Positions 8,689-18,101 are shown, counted from the first letter of the stretch. The stretch: 37,502 bases of DNA from Gammaproteobacteria bacterium (GCA_030611725.1 JAUWPG010000006.1:1-37502), one strand, 5' to 3'. Program-made: numbers and translations. The notes: generated from the letters alone by a model not told the origin.

Positions 8689-11600
8689 ATGCCAAATACT
8701 GAGTTTGTCCACCTACATTGTCATAGCGAATATTCTGTTGAGAACAGTTTAATTCGTATACCAAAACTGGTTAACCAAGTCAAAGGGCTTGGTATGAATG
8801 CAGTCGCACTAACCGATAATGCCAATTTATTTGCTGCGGTTAAACTCTACAAGGAAGCAAAAAGTGCAGGCATTAAGCCAATTTTTGGCGCTGAGCTGAT
8901 TCTTAAGGGTGAGGATCAAAATCATGCGCTATTATTGTTGTGTCAAAATCAACAAGGATATTTAAATTTATCTGAGTTAATTTCCTTGTCTTATCTACAA
9001 GGGCAAGATATTGATGGTGTTAGTATTACAACGGATCAATTGTTCGAGTATCAAGAAGGTTTAATACTGATTGCTTTGCCTGTGAGTAGTGATGTCGCAC
9101 AGCTTTTGATTGGAAATAAAATCCCTGAGGCCAAAACTCAGGCCAAAACTTGGCAATCTGTTTTTGGTGATCGATTTTATTTAGGTGTACAGCGTTCTGG
9201 ACGAGCTCATGACGAACGCCATTTGCATCTATGTATTGAGTTAGGTTTGGCGCTCGATATTCCTTTAGTGGCGACTAATGATGTAGAATTTTTGAAAAAA
9301 AGTGATTTTGATGCGCATGAAGCTCGCATCTGTATTTCTCAAGGCGGATTGTTAGATGATGCTCGCCGTGAAAAACGCTACCATGCTGAGCAGTATTTAA
9401 AATCAGCAGATGAAATGAGCGAATTATTTGTCGATCTGCCTGAAGTGATTGCTAACAGTGTTGAAATTTCCAAGCGTTGTAATGTGCATTTTGAATTGTA
9501 TAAAAAAAATTATTTGCCAGATTTTCCGATTCCAACTGGACTCACCATGGCGCAGTTTTTTTCTCAAGAATCTGAATTAGGCTTAGATAAGCGTTTAGAA
9601 AGGCTTGAGGTTGATAGGAAAATATATGATGATCGTTTAGAATTTGAATTGTCAGTTATTATTCAGATGGATTTCCCTGGTTATTTTTTAATCGTGGCAG
9701 ACTTTATCAAATGGTCAAAAGATAATGGTATACCGGTAGGTCCTGGTCGTGGCTCGGGTGCGGGCTCATTGGTGGCTTATGCACTTGGTATTACCAATGT
9801 TGATCCGATTAAACATGAATTATTATTTGAGCGTTTTTTAAATCCTGAACGTGTATCGATGCCAGATTTTGATATTGATTTTTGTACCGATCGTCGTGAT
9901 GAGGTGATTGCTTATGTTGCGGAAAAGTATGGCACTGAAAAAGTTTCACAGATTATTACTTACGGCACCATGGCAGCTAAAGGGGTTGTGCGCGATGTAG
10001 GGCGCGTTTTAGGCCATCCTTATGGTTTTAGTGATCGGATATCTAAATCTATTCCAAACGATCTTAAAATTAATCTTTCTCGAGCATTGGGTTATTTTAA
10101 AGAAGGCGAGTCTCAAGAAAATAAAGACAAATGGTATTCAGAAGAGTTGAAAAATCGTTACGACTCTGAGGAAAGTGTTACTACATTAATTAACTTGTCA
10201 TTAGAGCTTGAAGGCTTGGTGCGTAATGTTGGTACTCATGCAGGTGGTGTATTGATTGCACCAAGTAAGATCAGTGATTTTTGTCCAATTTACAAAGGCC
10301 CTAACGAATCAGATGGCGTGGTTTCGCAATTCGACATGAAAGATGTTGAAGCGATGGGTTTGGTGAAATTTGATTTCTTAGGTTTATCAAACCTAACTGT
10401 AATTGACAAAGCCGTTAAATTAATTTTTGCCAAAGGTCTGAGTGATGAACTGATTGATATTAATGCACTGTCTTTAGATGATAAAGCCGTGTATGAATTG
10501 TTGCAACGTTGTGACACCACCGGTATTTTTCAGCTGGAATCTGAAGGCATGCGTGGTTATTTGAAAAAACTACAGGCTGATTCTTTTGAAGACATTGTTG
10601 CAATGTTGGCTTTGTATCGGCCTGGCCCGCTTGGTGCTGGCATGGTAGATGACTATATTAATGTGAAGCACGGCACACAAAAGGTGAGATACCCACACCC
10701 AATGCTAGAAGATATTTTAAGACCGACCAATGGTGTATTTTTATATCAGGAACAAGTGATGAAATCTGCCCAGGTGATGGCAGGTTACTCACTTGGTGGG
10801 GCAGATCTTTTACGTCGGGCCATGGGTAAAAAAATTGCTGAAGAAATGGATGCACAGCGAGATGTGTTTTTAAAAGGTGCGGCTGAGAACAATATCGGCA
10901 AGGAAAAAGCCGATGAGATTTTTAACTTAATTGATAAATTCTCAGGTTATGGATTTAACAAGTCACATTCGGTAGCGTATGCTTACGTGTCGTATCAAAC
11001 TGCTTGGCTTAAAGCACATTATCCGGCAGCCTTTATGGCGTCGGTGCTCTCAGGCATGATGGATGATACTGACCGTATCGCCTTTACTGTCAATGAAATA
11101 CAAGCCATGGGTTTGACCATCAAAGGTCCAAGTGTGAATGAGTCTAATTATGAGTTCAGCATTCAAAATGATAAAATTATTACTTATGGACTAGGGGCGA
11201 TTAAAGGGGTGGGCGATGCATTGGTAGAAGTCCTAATGGCCGAGCGCGAAGCAAACGGTAACTACCAAGATTTGTTTGATTTTTTTATGCGTATCAAACG
11301 TAAGTCTTTAAATAAGCGCGCTGTTGAGGCGTTGATTTATAGTGGTGCACTTGATGATTTTGGTATTGACAGGTCTAGTTTGATTAAGACTTATCCAAGT
11401 GCGATGAAACAAGCAGAGCAACAACAAAACGACCACTCTAGTGGACAAAGCGGCTTGTTTGCAGATGCGCAAGTACACAATGAATACGAGGTGCGTTACT
11501 TATTAAGCCCAAGTTTTTCGTTTAGAGAGACTTTGCAGTTTGAAAAAAGCGTGATGGGTTATTATTTTTATAATCACCCTACTGATGAGTATAAAGCCGA

Positions 11601-12150
11601 TTTAAAGCATATTTCTGCCACCTTACCTTCTAACCTGGTTTTTAGAAATAATAAGGAAGTGCGCTTATTAGCGCTCATTTCAGAGTTGCGTTATCGTTCT
11701 ACCAAGAGCGGTGCACAAATGGCACTGATTAATATTGAGGATGGTAAAAAATTATTAAATGCCGTGGTATTTTCCAAAGTGCTAAGCTCGGTGAGTGAGC
11801 AGATGGTGGCGGATACAGTGGTGGTGCTTTCTGGCAAGATTAACAAAGACTATCGCGATCAGTGGCAATTAGTGGTTGATAAGATTGAAGATATTGATGT
11901 GGTTAAAGAGAAATACGCCAGAAGTTTTGAAATAACCCTCGGTGGCAAGCACCAGCCCCTGTTCCAAAAACTCTCAGAACTTTTAAAGCGAAACCAAGGC
12001 CGATGTCCAGTTAGGCTTTATTATCAAGCTAATCAAGCCCAAGGATCAGTGTTACTAAGTCAAGATTATTTTGTCAAACCCAACCAATACCTTGTCGAAA
12101 ATGTAGATACACTGTTGGGCGATCACGTGAGTCGTATTAATTATCGTTAA
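8689..12150 (+). CDS. dnaE: DNA polymerase III subunit alpha
   Basis: Replicative polymerase catalytic subunit, 1153 residues, the normal DnaE1 length. It opens with the PHP domain motif FVHLHCHSEYS. The polymerase active site shows GPGRGSGAGSLVAY and PDFDIDF (catalytic aspartates 393 and 395), with the third aspartate in VKFDFLGL. The beta-clamp-proximal, helix-hairpin-helix (TYGLGAIKGVGDALVE) and OB-fold parts follow in order. The start is fixed by the family N-terminus, since MPNTEFVHLHCH leaves no room for an earlier start; no ribosome binding site is visible. The TAA at 12148-12150 touches the stop codon of comEC on the other strand with no base between. Confidence 0.98.
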   Translation: MPNTEFVHLHCHSEYSVENSLIRIPKLVNQVKGLGMNAVALTDNANLFAAVKLYKEAKSAGIKPIFGAELILKGEDQNHALLLLCQNQQGYLNLSELISLSYLQGQDIDGVSITTDQLFEYQEGLILIALPVSSDVAQLLIGNKIPEAKTQAKTWQSVFGDRFYLGVQRSGRAHDERHLHLCIELGLALDIPLVATNDVEFLKKSDFDAHEARICISQGGLLDDARREKRYHAEQYLKSADEMSELFVDLPEVIANSVEISKRCNVHFELYKKNYLPDFPIPTGLTMAQFFSQESELGLDKRLERLEVDRKIYDDRLEFELSVIIQMDFPGYFLIVADFIKWSKDNGIPVGPGRGSGAGSLVAYALGITNVDPIKHELLFERFLNPERVSMPDFDIDFCTDRRDEVIAYVAEKYGTEKVSQIITYGTMAAKGVVRDVGRVLGHPYGFSDRISKSIPNDLKINLSRALGYFKEGESQENKDKWYSEELKNRYDSEESVTTLINLSLELEGLVRNVGTHAGGVLIAPSKISDFCPIYKGPNESDGVVSQFDMKDVEAMGLVKFDFLGLSNLTVIDKAVKLIFAKGLSDELIDINALSLDDKAVYELLQRCDTTGIFQLESEGMRGYLKKLQADSFEDIVAMLALYRPGPLGAGMVDDYINVKHGTQKVRYPHPMLEDILRPTNGVFLYQEQVMKSAQVMAGYSLGGADLLRRAMGKKIAEEMDAQRDVFLKGAAENNIGKEKADEIFNLIDKFSGYGFNKSHSVAYAYVSYQTAWLKAHYPAAFMASVLSGMMDDTDRIAFTVNEIQAMGLTIKGPSVNESNYEFSIQNDKIITYGLGAIKGVGDALVEVLMAEREANGNYQDLFDFFMRIKRKSLNKRAVEALIYSGALDDFGIDRSSLIKTYPSAMKQAEQQQNDHSSGQSGLFADAQVHNEYEVRYLLSPSFSFRETLQFEKSVMGYYFYNHPTDEYKADLKHISATLPSNLVFRNNKEVRLLALISELRYRSTKSGAQMALINIEDGKKLLNAVVFSKVLSSVSEQMVADTVVVLSGKINKDYRDQWQLVVDKIEDIDVVKEKYARSFEITLGGKHQPLFQKLSELLKRNQGRCPVRLYYQANQAQGSVLLSQDYFVKPNQYLVENVDTLLGDHVSRINYR

Positions 12151-14433
12151 CTATTTGCATTGACGTAGGTAGTAGCGTGCATTTTCTTGCCTATACTCTT
12201 TAATCTTAATCGTGTCACTTAGCGTGATATCAATTTGACCGGCACAACTGGTTTTGATTAGTTTAATATTATTGGCTTGATAGCGATCTGTAATAGTTTC
12301 GGCCGGGTGTTTAAAGCGATTTTTGTAACCGCTAGATACTACAACAATCGATGGAGAAACTGCAGTTAAGAAAGCTTGTGTTGATGAGGTTTTACTGCCG
12401 TGATGTGGAGCGAGCAATATGTCGCTTTTGAGTTTATCTTTAATCTCCCGCACAAGACGGTGTTCCGTTTTTTTCTCAATATCAGCAGTCAGCAATATAG
12501 AGTGTTGACTATTAGATATTTTAAGTACACATGAGGCATTGTTGCCTTTAAATTCATCGGTTTGAACAGGGTTAAATATCTCAAATAAAACACCATCCCA
12601 TTGCCAACTTTGACCTGTAAAACAAGCATGAGATTCAGGTTGAATTTTGTAAGAAGCCGAGGTAAGTATTTTCCCCACACTAAATGCCTCTAAGACACTT
12701 TTTAAACCACCTATATGATCGTTGTCTCCGTGAGAAATAATGATTCTATCTAAATGTTGAATACGTTTTGCTCTAAGGTAGGGGTTAATAACACTTTCGC
12801 CAATATTAAAGCCAGAAGGGTAGGAGGCGCCAGTGTCAAATAATAAAACATGGTTTTGTGTTTGCACAACATGAGCCAACCCTTGACCGACATCAAGCGT
12901 AGTAATTAGCACCGAATTTTTAGCAATTTTAGCATTAGGAATAAACAGCATTAATGCTATGATGGGTATAGATAGTCTTCGTAATTTAAGGCCTTTAGGG
13001 GAAATGGCAATAAATATTGCCAGTATAAATAAACCCAAATCCAATGGCGAAGTTTGTGAATAGTGCCATTGATTAAAATCAAATTGATGTAGATATTCAA
13101 GCAAATAAGACAAAGCTACTAAGGCATGATTAGCGATTGAAAAGCTCAGATCTCCCAGATAAATCAATCCATTTAAACTAAACAAAGCACCAATTAAAGA
13201 TAAAGGCGTCACAATAAAACTGAAAATCGGAATGGCAATTAAATTAGCAATGGGTGATAAGACAGCACCACTGGAAAAGAACCAAGCAGTAAGCGGTATA
13301 GTGGCAATACTAATCAATAATTGTATATAAATAAGACGATAAAGCCAAGATCTGTTCTGATGTTGCCGAGCACCATAAATAATAACAGCAACCACATAGA
13401 ACGACAGCCAAAAGCCAATACTAAAAATACTGACTGGATTATAAACAAGCACTAACATAAGTGCCAAACCATACAGTTGCCAGACATTGTGATGACGCCT
13501 AAATATGATCGAGATAAAAACCACACTGGCCATAATAAAGGCGCGTGCTGTCGGAATAGAAAATCCAGCAATGAGCGCATATAAGAAAGCAGAAATGAGT
13601 CCAAAATATGCACCTAATACTTGTGCTGGAATGGTTAAAGCACAACGCTTGCAACGCCTCCATAAAAATTGCGCCAATAAAAATACAAAGCCAGAAATTA
13701 AACCAATGTGCAATCCAGAAATCACACTAAGATGTGTCGTATTGGTTGATTTAAATAAATTCCAGTGCTCGTCTTTAATTAAAGAGCGATCCCCAATAAT
13801 AAGGGCATTAATTACACCGGCAAAATCTTTGTCGCTTAAAGATGGCTGTAACGCTTGGCGTATTTTCTGTCTTATTTGGTCAATCGATGAATCTAGATTA
13901 GGTGTAATTAACTGATTAAAAGACGAGGATCGAACATAACCAGTGGCATCAAACCGTTTATAAAATAACCATTTTTCATAGTCAAATCCGCCCGTATTTT
14001 GATAGCCATTATTACGTTTTAATTTTAATTGTAATTGCCAAGCATCACCAGTTTGTAAATCAGGTCGATTTACTCCATACCAAGAGAGTTTTAGCCGCCC
14101 TTCAAATGGTTGAATTGCTCGAAAAATAAATTTTGTTTTTTGACGAGATATCTCTGGTAAATCATCAATGACGCCTTTAACTAGAATAGGATGATTGAGG
14201 TGAGTATCATCAATTTGTGAGTTTATAATTTGATGAGATGTTATCCCCATCCAAGCAAAACCAAACAAAAACATAGCCAAATTTAGACAAAGCGTTTTGT
14301 GACGTTTAAATAAGGTAAAAATAACCAAAATCAGTGCAAAAAATACACTCAATTCTATATTGGATATTTCCAGTGTATTTTTAAGTGAAAATAGGTTAAT
14401 TCCTAACAGAAAATTTAAGCTGTAAATTAGCAT
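12151..14433 (-). CDS. comEC: DNA internalization competence protein ComEC/Rec2
   Basis: Inner-membrane channel protein for DNA uptake. N-terminal hydrophobic segments are followed by a soluble OB-like part, then the Competence domain (ALIIGDRSLI, HLSVISGLHIGLISG) with many membrane helices, and a C-terminal metallo-beta-lactamase domain (TTLDVGQGLAHVVQ, ISHGDNDHIGGL, LLAPHHGSKTSS). All expected domains are present and the frame is intact, so it appears functional. I place the start at ATG 14433 (760 residues); TTG codons 12-15 bases upstream would add up to five residues, and neither has a clear ribosome binding site. The 3' end abuts dnaE. Other uptake genes are not in this window. Confidence 0.93.
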   Translation of the reverse strand: MLIYSLNFLLGINLFSLKNTLEISNIELSVFFALILVIFTLFKRHKTLCLNLAMFLFGFAWMGITSHQIINSQIDDTHLNHPILVKGVIDDLPEISRQKTKFIFRAIQPFEGRLKLSWYGVNRPDLQTGDAWQLQLKLKRNNGYQNTGGFDYEKWLFYKRFDATGYVRSSSFNQLITPNLDSSIDQIRQKIRQALQPSLSDKDFAGVINALIIGDRSLIKDEHWNLFKSTNTTHLSVISGLHIGLISGFVFLLAQFLWRRCKRCALTIPAQVLGAYFGLISAFLYALIAGFSIPTARAFIMASVVFISIIFRRHHNVWQLYGLALMLVLVYNPVSIFSIGFWLSFYVVAVIIYGARQHQNRSWLYRLIYIQLLISIATIPLTAWFFSSGAVLSPIANLIAIPIFSFIVTPLSLIGALFSLNGLIYLGDLSFSIANHALVALSYLLEYLHQFDFNQWHYSQTSPLDLGLFILAIFIAISPKGLKLRRLSIPIIALMLFIPNAKIAKNSVLITTLDVGQGLAHVVQTQNHVLLFDTGASYPSGFNIGESVINPYLRAKRIQHLDRIIISHGDNDHIGGLKSVLEAFSVGKILTSASYKIQPESHACFTGQSWQWDGVLFEIFNPVQTDEFKGNNASCVLKISNSQHSILLTADIEKKTEHRLVREIKDKLKSDILLAPHHGSKTSSTQAFLTAVSPSIVVVSSGYKNRFKHPAETITDRYQANNIKLIKTSCAGQIDITLSDTIKIKEYRQENARYYLRQCK

Positions 14434-14501
14434 GAAAATTGACAACAATACTGCATAGTTTGTAAATTATTTATTTATTAGTTTATGATAGTCTAATATT
14501 T

Positions 14502-14531
14502 CGTGAAACACTTGATTTAATACGTGAAACA
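14502..14531. repeat. Direct repeat CGTGAAACA, two copies 21 bases apart
   Basis: CGTGAAACA occurs at 14502-14510 and 14523-14531, a spacing of exactly two helical turns. On the reverse strand each reads TGTTTCACG, the left nine bases of the bacterial ParB site TGTTTCACGTGAAACA; the second half is not conserved (about 12 and 11 of 16 bases match). This is too poor for a true parS call, but the phasing suggests a protein binding site. Confidence 0.35.
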
Positions 14532-14716
14532 TCAAAAGTTTTCCTCTTTTTAGTGCCGAGCAAAGTAAATGAGTATTTTCTAATATAGTAATTTGAAGTT
14601 AATGTTTATAAGTTATTGATTTTTAATTAAAAAATCTAAGTGATTATTTTTTATTCAAAACCATAGAAACCCTTAATATATCGGCTTTTTCCGAGATTTT
14701 TTTTAAGATATCAACA

Positions 14717-14744
14717 GAGTTATACACAGTTTTGTGAGTAACTC
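14717..14744. promoter_or_regulatory. Dyad containing a DnaA box
   Basis: GAGTTA (14717-14722) pairs with TAACTC (14739-14744), and inside it CACA pairs with TGTG around a four-base loop. The left arm contains TTATACACA (14720-14728), a match to the DnaA-box consensus TTWTNCACA. The right arm read on the reverse strand gives TTACTCACA, one mismatch. A third one-mismatch box, TTATTCAAA, is at 14651-14659. There is no T-run after the hairpin on either strand, so it is not an ordinary terminator. Confidence 0.4.
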
Positions 14745-14778
14745 CAATAAGCATTGATTCAACAAGGTTTATTGTTAT

Positions 14779-15972
14779 TTATATAAATTTTTCAACAACC
14801 AGTTTGATGATTTTTCTACCCAGCTTTTGTTTGCTATTTTTTATCATTTTTAGCTGAAAATTTTTCGTGAAAAATATCACTTCATTTTCATCACTTTTAA
14901 AGCCTAAATCATCTCTAGAAACGTCATTCATAATAATCGCGTCACAACCCTTGTATTTCATCTTATTAATGGCATTTTCAGTTAAATTTTGTGTTTCTGC
15001 AGCAAAGCCAATACAAATAGGTTTTGTTGATAATGCGCAAACGTCTTTTAAAATATCTTTGGTTGGTAATAACGTTAAAGTTAAGTTTTTTCCTGATTTT
15101 TTAATTTTATTTTTTTCAGGGTTTTTAATTGAATAATCACTGACTGCAGCACAAGCAATAAAGATATCTTGATCAGCGATATTTTCCATGACTTTTTGGT
15201 GCATTTCTTGTGCACTTACAGTTGAAATTTTCCGTGCTTTTTGATTAAGGTCAATGCCAATATTGCCAACCACAAGTGTGACTTGTGCGCCGGCTTCGAT
15301 ACAAGCATCTGCAAGTGCTGATCCCATCTTGCCACTAGAGTGATTCGATAGATATCTAACTGGATCGATTGCTTCAATGGTTGCTCCTAAGGTAATTAAT
15401 ACTTTTTTACCACTAAGCTCGGTGTTTTGAAATAATCGTCCCACTTGTTCAGCAATTTCTTTTGATTCTGCTAGTCGGCCTTCACCAATATCACCACAGG
15501 CTTGAACACCTATTTCGGGTTTAATTATGTGTATATTACGTAGAGTCAAGGTTGTAAGGTTTCCCTGGACAGCAGCAGCAGAATACATTTGTTGATTCAT
15601 TGCTGGTGCGATGATCAATGGGCAGTCGCTGGCTAAAATCACACTGTTGAGTAGATCACAAGCCCTGCCTTCAGCAACATTGGCAATGGTGTTTGCGCTT
15701 GCAGGCGCAATCAGTATTGCGTCTGCCCATTTCCCCATTTCGATATGCCCCATTGATAATTCTGCTTCTTTGTCCCACAAATTATGATGTACTTTATTTT
15801 TTGAAGTGACTTGTAGTGATAATTCGGTGATAAATTGCGCACCACTTTGCGTTAGTATCACACGCACTTCAGCACCTAAGTCTTGCAAACGACGAACAAT
15901 GTCAGGCGCTTTGTAAGCTGCAATAGAGCCGCATACGCCAAGAATAATACGTTTATTGGTAAGTATTTTCAT
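14779..15972 (-). CDS. coaBC: Bifunctional phosphopantothenoylcysteine decarboxylase/phosphopantothenate-cysteine ligase
   Basis: Two steps of coenzyme A synthesis in one 397-residue protein. The N-terminal flavin-dependent CoaC domain shows GVCGSIAAYKAPDIVRRL, the active-site histidine 76 in MGHIEMGKWAD, the FMN-binding APASANTIA and the substrate-clamp-like PAMNQQMY. The C-terminal CoaB domain shows VLITLGATIEAIDPVRYLSNHSSGKMG, which binds the phosphopantothenate and CTP, and KTKPIxIGFAAET-like text (TKPICIGFAAETQN). It overlaps ribD by four bases (ATGA), so the two are translationally coupled and share a transcript. No good terminator follows. Confidence 0.97.
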   Translation of the reverse strand: MKILTNKRIILGVCGSIAAYKAPDIVRRLQDLGAEVRVILTQSGAQFITELSLQVTSKNKVHHNLWDKEAELSMGHIEMGKWADAILIAPASANTIANVAEGRACDLLNSVILASDCPLIIAPAMNQQMYSAAAVQGNLTTLTLRNIHIIKPEIGVQACGDIGEGRLAESKEIAEQVGRLFQNTELSGKKVLITLGATIEAIDPVRYLSNHSSGKMGSALADACIEAGAQVTLVVGNIGIDLNQKARKISTVSAQEMHQKVMENIADQDIFIACAAVSDYSIKNPEKNKIKKSGKNLTLTLLPTKDILKDVCALSTKPICIGFAAETQNLTENAINKMKYKGCDAIIMNDVSRDDLGFKSDENEVIFFTKNFQLKMIKNSKQKLGRKIIKLVVEKFI

Positions 15973-17018
15973 GATTGAAGTTTAGCCGTCATACGAATGT
16001 CTTTACCCACCATTCTGATGTCAGTAATATTAAGCTTGACTATATCACTCATGGTTTTGAGTGGTAATGTAACCATAGAGTTTGCCTCACTGCCCATTAA
16101 CATTGGTGCAGTGTAAATGACAAATTCATCAATCAGTTGTGCGCTAATCATCGCACCAATTAAGTTTGGACCGGCCTCAAGTAAGACGTTGTTAATACCT
16201 TGGTTGCCTAGGTATCGGAGGGCATCCTTCAAATCAAGTTTGTTTGAACCAAGTGTTTTAATGTTGTTAGTATTTAAAATCAGTGTCGGCGCATTATTTG
16301 AGAAAATATTTAAAGTTTGATTGTTGATCAGATTTTTGCTATCAATCACTACTCTAAGTGGTGATGAATTCACATTATTTAGTCGAACAGTCATTGAGGG
16401 GTTGTCTGCTAATATCGTGCTAGATCCAGTCATGATGGCTTGATGATTGGCGCGTAAGTGTTGCACATCAGTTCTAGCAGCTTCGCCAGTAATCCACTTA
16501 CTTTCACCGGAGCGCATCGAGGTTTTTCCATCCAAACTCATGGCGATTTTGCAAGTCACATAAGGCAGACCAGTTTTCATGCGTTTAATAAATCCTTGAT
16601 TAAGATTTAGCGCTTGGACTTCTAATAGGCCACTACTGACTTTAACACCTGACGCCTTTAACATTGCAACCCCTTGCCCACTCACTAAGGGGTTGGGATC
16701 TAGTGTGGCAATAATGACATGTTTAACACCAGCATCAATAATGGCCTGCGAACAAGGCGGTGTTTTCCCATGGTGAGCACAAGGTTCTAAATTTACATAT
16801 AGTGTCGCACCATCAGCCTGATGATTGATTTGTTTTAAGGCGTTGATTTCTGCGTGCGCTTCGCCAAACGCTTGATGATATCCTTGGGCAATGATTTTAT
16901 CGTCTTTTGTAATGACACAGCCCACCATAGGATTAGCCTTTACGCCATATTGACCCTGATTTGCAAGTCTAAGCGCAAGTGACATATTTTGTGTGTCATT
17001 TATAGAAAAAGTTGTCAC
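15969..17018 (-). CDS. ribD: Riboflavin biosynthesis deaminase/reductase RibD
   Basis: Bifunctional enzyme for the second and third steps of riboflavin synthesis. Residues 1-145 form the zinc deaminase domain with HAE at 55-57 and the cysteines 80 and 89 in LEPCAHHGKTPPCS. The rest is the NADPH-dependent reductase domain, beginning PYVTCKIAMSLDGKTSMRSGESKWITG and ending in the EAGPNLIGAMI region. At 349 residues the length is usual. The chosen start is GTG at 17018, because the family normally has about ten residues before MSLALRLA; the ATG at 16985 would cut these off. The stop overlaps the coaBC start. Its promoter must lie in the 69-base gap shared with recA. Confidence 0.95.
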   Translation of the reverse strand: MTTFSINDTQNMSLALRLANQGQYGVKANPMVGCVITKDDKIIAQGYHQAFGEAHAEINALKQINHQADGATLYVNLEPCAHHGKTPPCSQAIIDAGVKHVIIATLDPNPLVSGQGVAMLKASGVKVSSGLLEVQALNLNQGFIKRMKTGLPYVTCKIAMSLDGKTSMRSGESKWITGEAARTDVQHLRANHQAIMTGSSTILADNPSMTVRLNNVNSSPLRVVIDSKNLINNQTLNIFSNNAPTLILNTNNIKTLGSNKLDLKDALRYLGNQGINNVLLEAGPNLIGAMISAQLIDEFVIYTAPMLMGSEANSMVTLPLKTMSDIVKLNITDIRMVGKDIRMTAKLQS

Positions 17019-17029
17019 GATATTTCAGA

Positions 17030-17035
17030 TATAAT
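17030..17035 (+). promoter_or_regulatory. Candidate -10 element for recA
   Basis: A perfect TATAAT lies 52 bases before the recA ATG in the divergent ribD-recA gap. The only good -35 match, TTGTCA at 17012-17017, is just 12 bases away, too close. An alternative pair is TTGTTT (17035-17040) and GATAAA (17057-17062). No gammaproteobacterial LexA box (CTGT-N8-ACAG) is present in the gap. Confidence 0.35.
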
Positions 17036-17087
17036 TGTTTAAATTTTTAAAAAAAAGATAAACAACATTTTACCTAGGAGAAACAAC

Positions 17088-18101
17088 ATGGATGAACAGA
17101 AAAAACAAGCCCTAAAAGTAGCACTTGCACAGATTGACAAACAATTTGGCAAGGGTTCAGTTATGTTCCTAGGTGATGAAAATGCACAAACAGATATAGA
17201 GGCAGTTTCGACAGGTAGTTTAAGTTTGGATATTGCGCTTGGTATTGGTGGTTTGCCACGTGGCCGTGTGATTGAAATTTATGGTCCAGAATCTTCAGGT
17301 AAGACCACACTGACACTACATGTGATTGCTGAGATGCAAAAAATAGGTGGCACTGCAGCCTTTATTGATGCCGAGCATGCGCTAGACCCACAATATGCCA
17401 AGCGCTTAGGTGTGAATACCGATGATTTGTTGATTTCACAGCCAGATACGGGTGAACAAGCATTAGAAATTACCGATATGTTGGTACGCTCAGGTAGTGT
17501 AGATGTTGTGGTGATAGATTCAGTAGCAGCACTTACCCCAAAGGCAGAAATTGAAGGTGAGATGGGCGCTTCACACATGGGCTTACAAGCAAGACTAATG
17601 TCGCAAGCGTTAAGAAAGCTAACTTCAAATATTAAAAAAACCAACACCATGGTTATCTTTATCAACCAATTACGTATGAAGATCGGTGTGATGTTCGGCA
17701 ATCCTGAAACTACCACAGGTGGTAATGCATTGAAGTTTTACGCCTCGGTGCGTCTAGACATTCGTCGTATTGGTGCGATTAAAAAAGGTGATGAAATTAT
17801 AGGCAACGAGACGCGCGTCAAAGTATTGAAAAATAAAGTTGCGCCACCGTTTAAGCAAGCTGAGTTCCAAATTCTATACAATCAAGGTATTTCAAGAGAA
17901 AGCGAGATTATTGACCTTGGAGTTACCCATGGATTTGTTGAGAAAGCAGGTGCGTGGTACAGCATTGAAAGCGAGCGCATTGGTCAAGGTAAAGATAATG
18001 CAAGAGAATATCTAAAAAACAATCCTGAATTAAGTCAAAAAGTTGAAGCACAAATTCGTGACAAAATAATGAGTGATGGTGAGCCAGACGCAAGCAAGTA
18101 A
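17088..18101 (+). CDS. recA: Recombinase RecA
   Basis: DNA-dependent ATPase that forms filaments on single-stranded DNA for recombination and, where present, the SOS response. The 337-residue product has Walker A (GPESSGKTT), the Walker B region ([22 protein letters not shown]), loop L1/L2 text ([37 protein letters not shown]) split over the core, and the usual C-terminal domain. TAGGAG at 17074-17079 precedes the ATG. It is the first gene of a chain of six overlapping genes; its 3' end overlaps recX. Intact recA is notable because published reports describe its loss in reduced clam-symbiont genomes of this general group, so the window is more likely from a less reduced relative. Confidence 0.98.
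   Translation: MDEQKKQALKVALAQIDKQFGKGSVMFLGDENAQTDIEAVSTGSLSLDIALGIGGLPRGRVIEIYGPESSGKTTLTLHVIAEMQKIGGTAAFIDAEHALDPQYAKRLGVNTDDLLISQPDTGEQALEITDMLVRSGSVDVVVIDSVAALTPKAEIEGEMGASHMGLQARLMSQALRKLTSNIKKTNTMVIFINQLRMKIGVMFGNPETTTGGNALKFYASVRLDIRRIGAIKKGDEIIGNETRVKVLKNKVAPPFKQAEFQILYNQGISRESEIIDLGVTHGFVEKAGAWYSIESERIGQGKDNAREYLKNNPELSQKVEAQIRDKIMSDGEPDASK

Larger units (their letters stand above)
14449..14778. other. 330-base AT-rich region between coaBC and comEC
   Basis: This is the longest stretch without a confident gene. It is much richer in A+T than its surroundings. It holds three things described separately: a same-frame continuation after coaBC that looks like a decayed gene, a dyad containing a DnaA box, and a 9-base direct repeat at 21-base spacing. 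A weak TCGG/CCGA hairpin followed by T residues (about 14680-14704) reads on the forward strand, where no transcript is expected to end. No convincing promoter for comEC was recognised. Confidence 0.6.
14467..14778 (-). pseudogene. Possible decayed reading frame downstream of coaBC
   Basis: In the coaBC frame, the sequence after its stop reads as protein-like text for about 103 codons before comEC, broken by only three internal TAA stops (14644-14646, 14623-14625, 14599-14601). For DNA this AT-rich, roughly three times as many stops would be expected. Recognisable-looking pieces include YNSVDILKKISEKADILRV and LLCSALKRGKLLMFHVLNQ. I do not recognise a family. The last part (ATG at 14532, 21 codons) has an AGAGGAAA ribosome binding site at about 14540-14548 and might be translated as a 21-residue peptide. 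It could equally be chance. Confidence 0.3.

Noticed and set aside
13505-13915. 136-codon forward reading frame
   Set aside because: It lies opposite the ComEC competence domain, has low-complexity basic text and no domain or ribosome binding site; comEC explains the sequence.
14680-14704. TCGG/CCGA hairpin followed by T residues
   Set aside because: Only four base pairs and on the strand where no gene ends; not called a terminator.
17019-17087. Search for a LexA-type SOS box upstream of recA
   Set aside because: No CTGT-N8-ACAG or close variant in the gap, so SOS control cannot be claimed.
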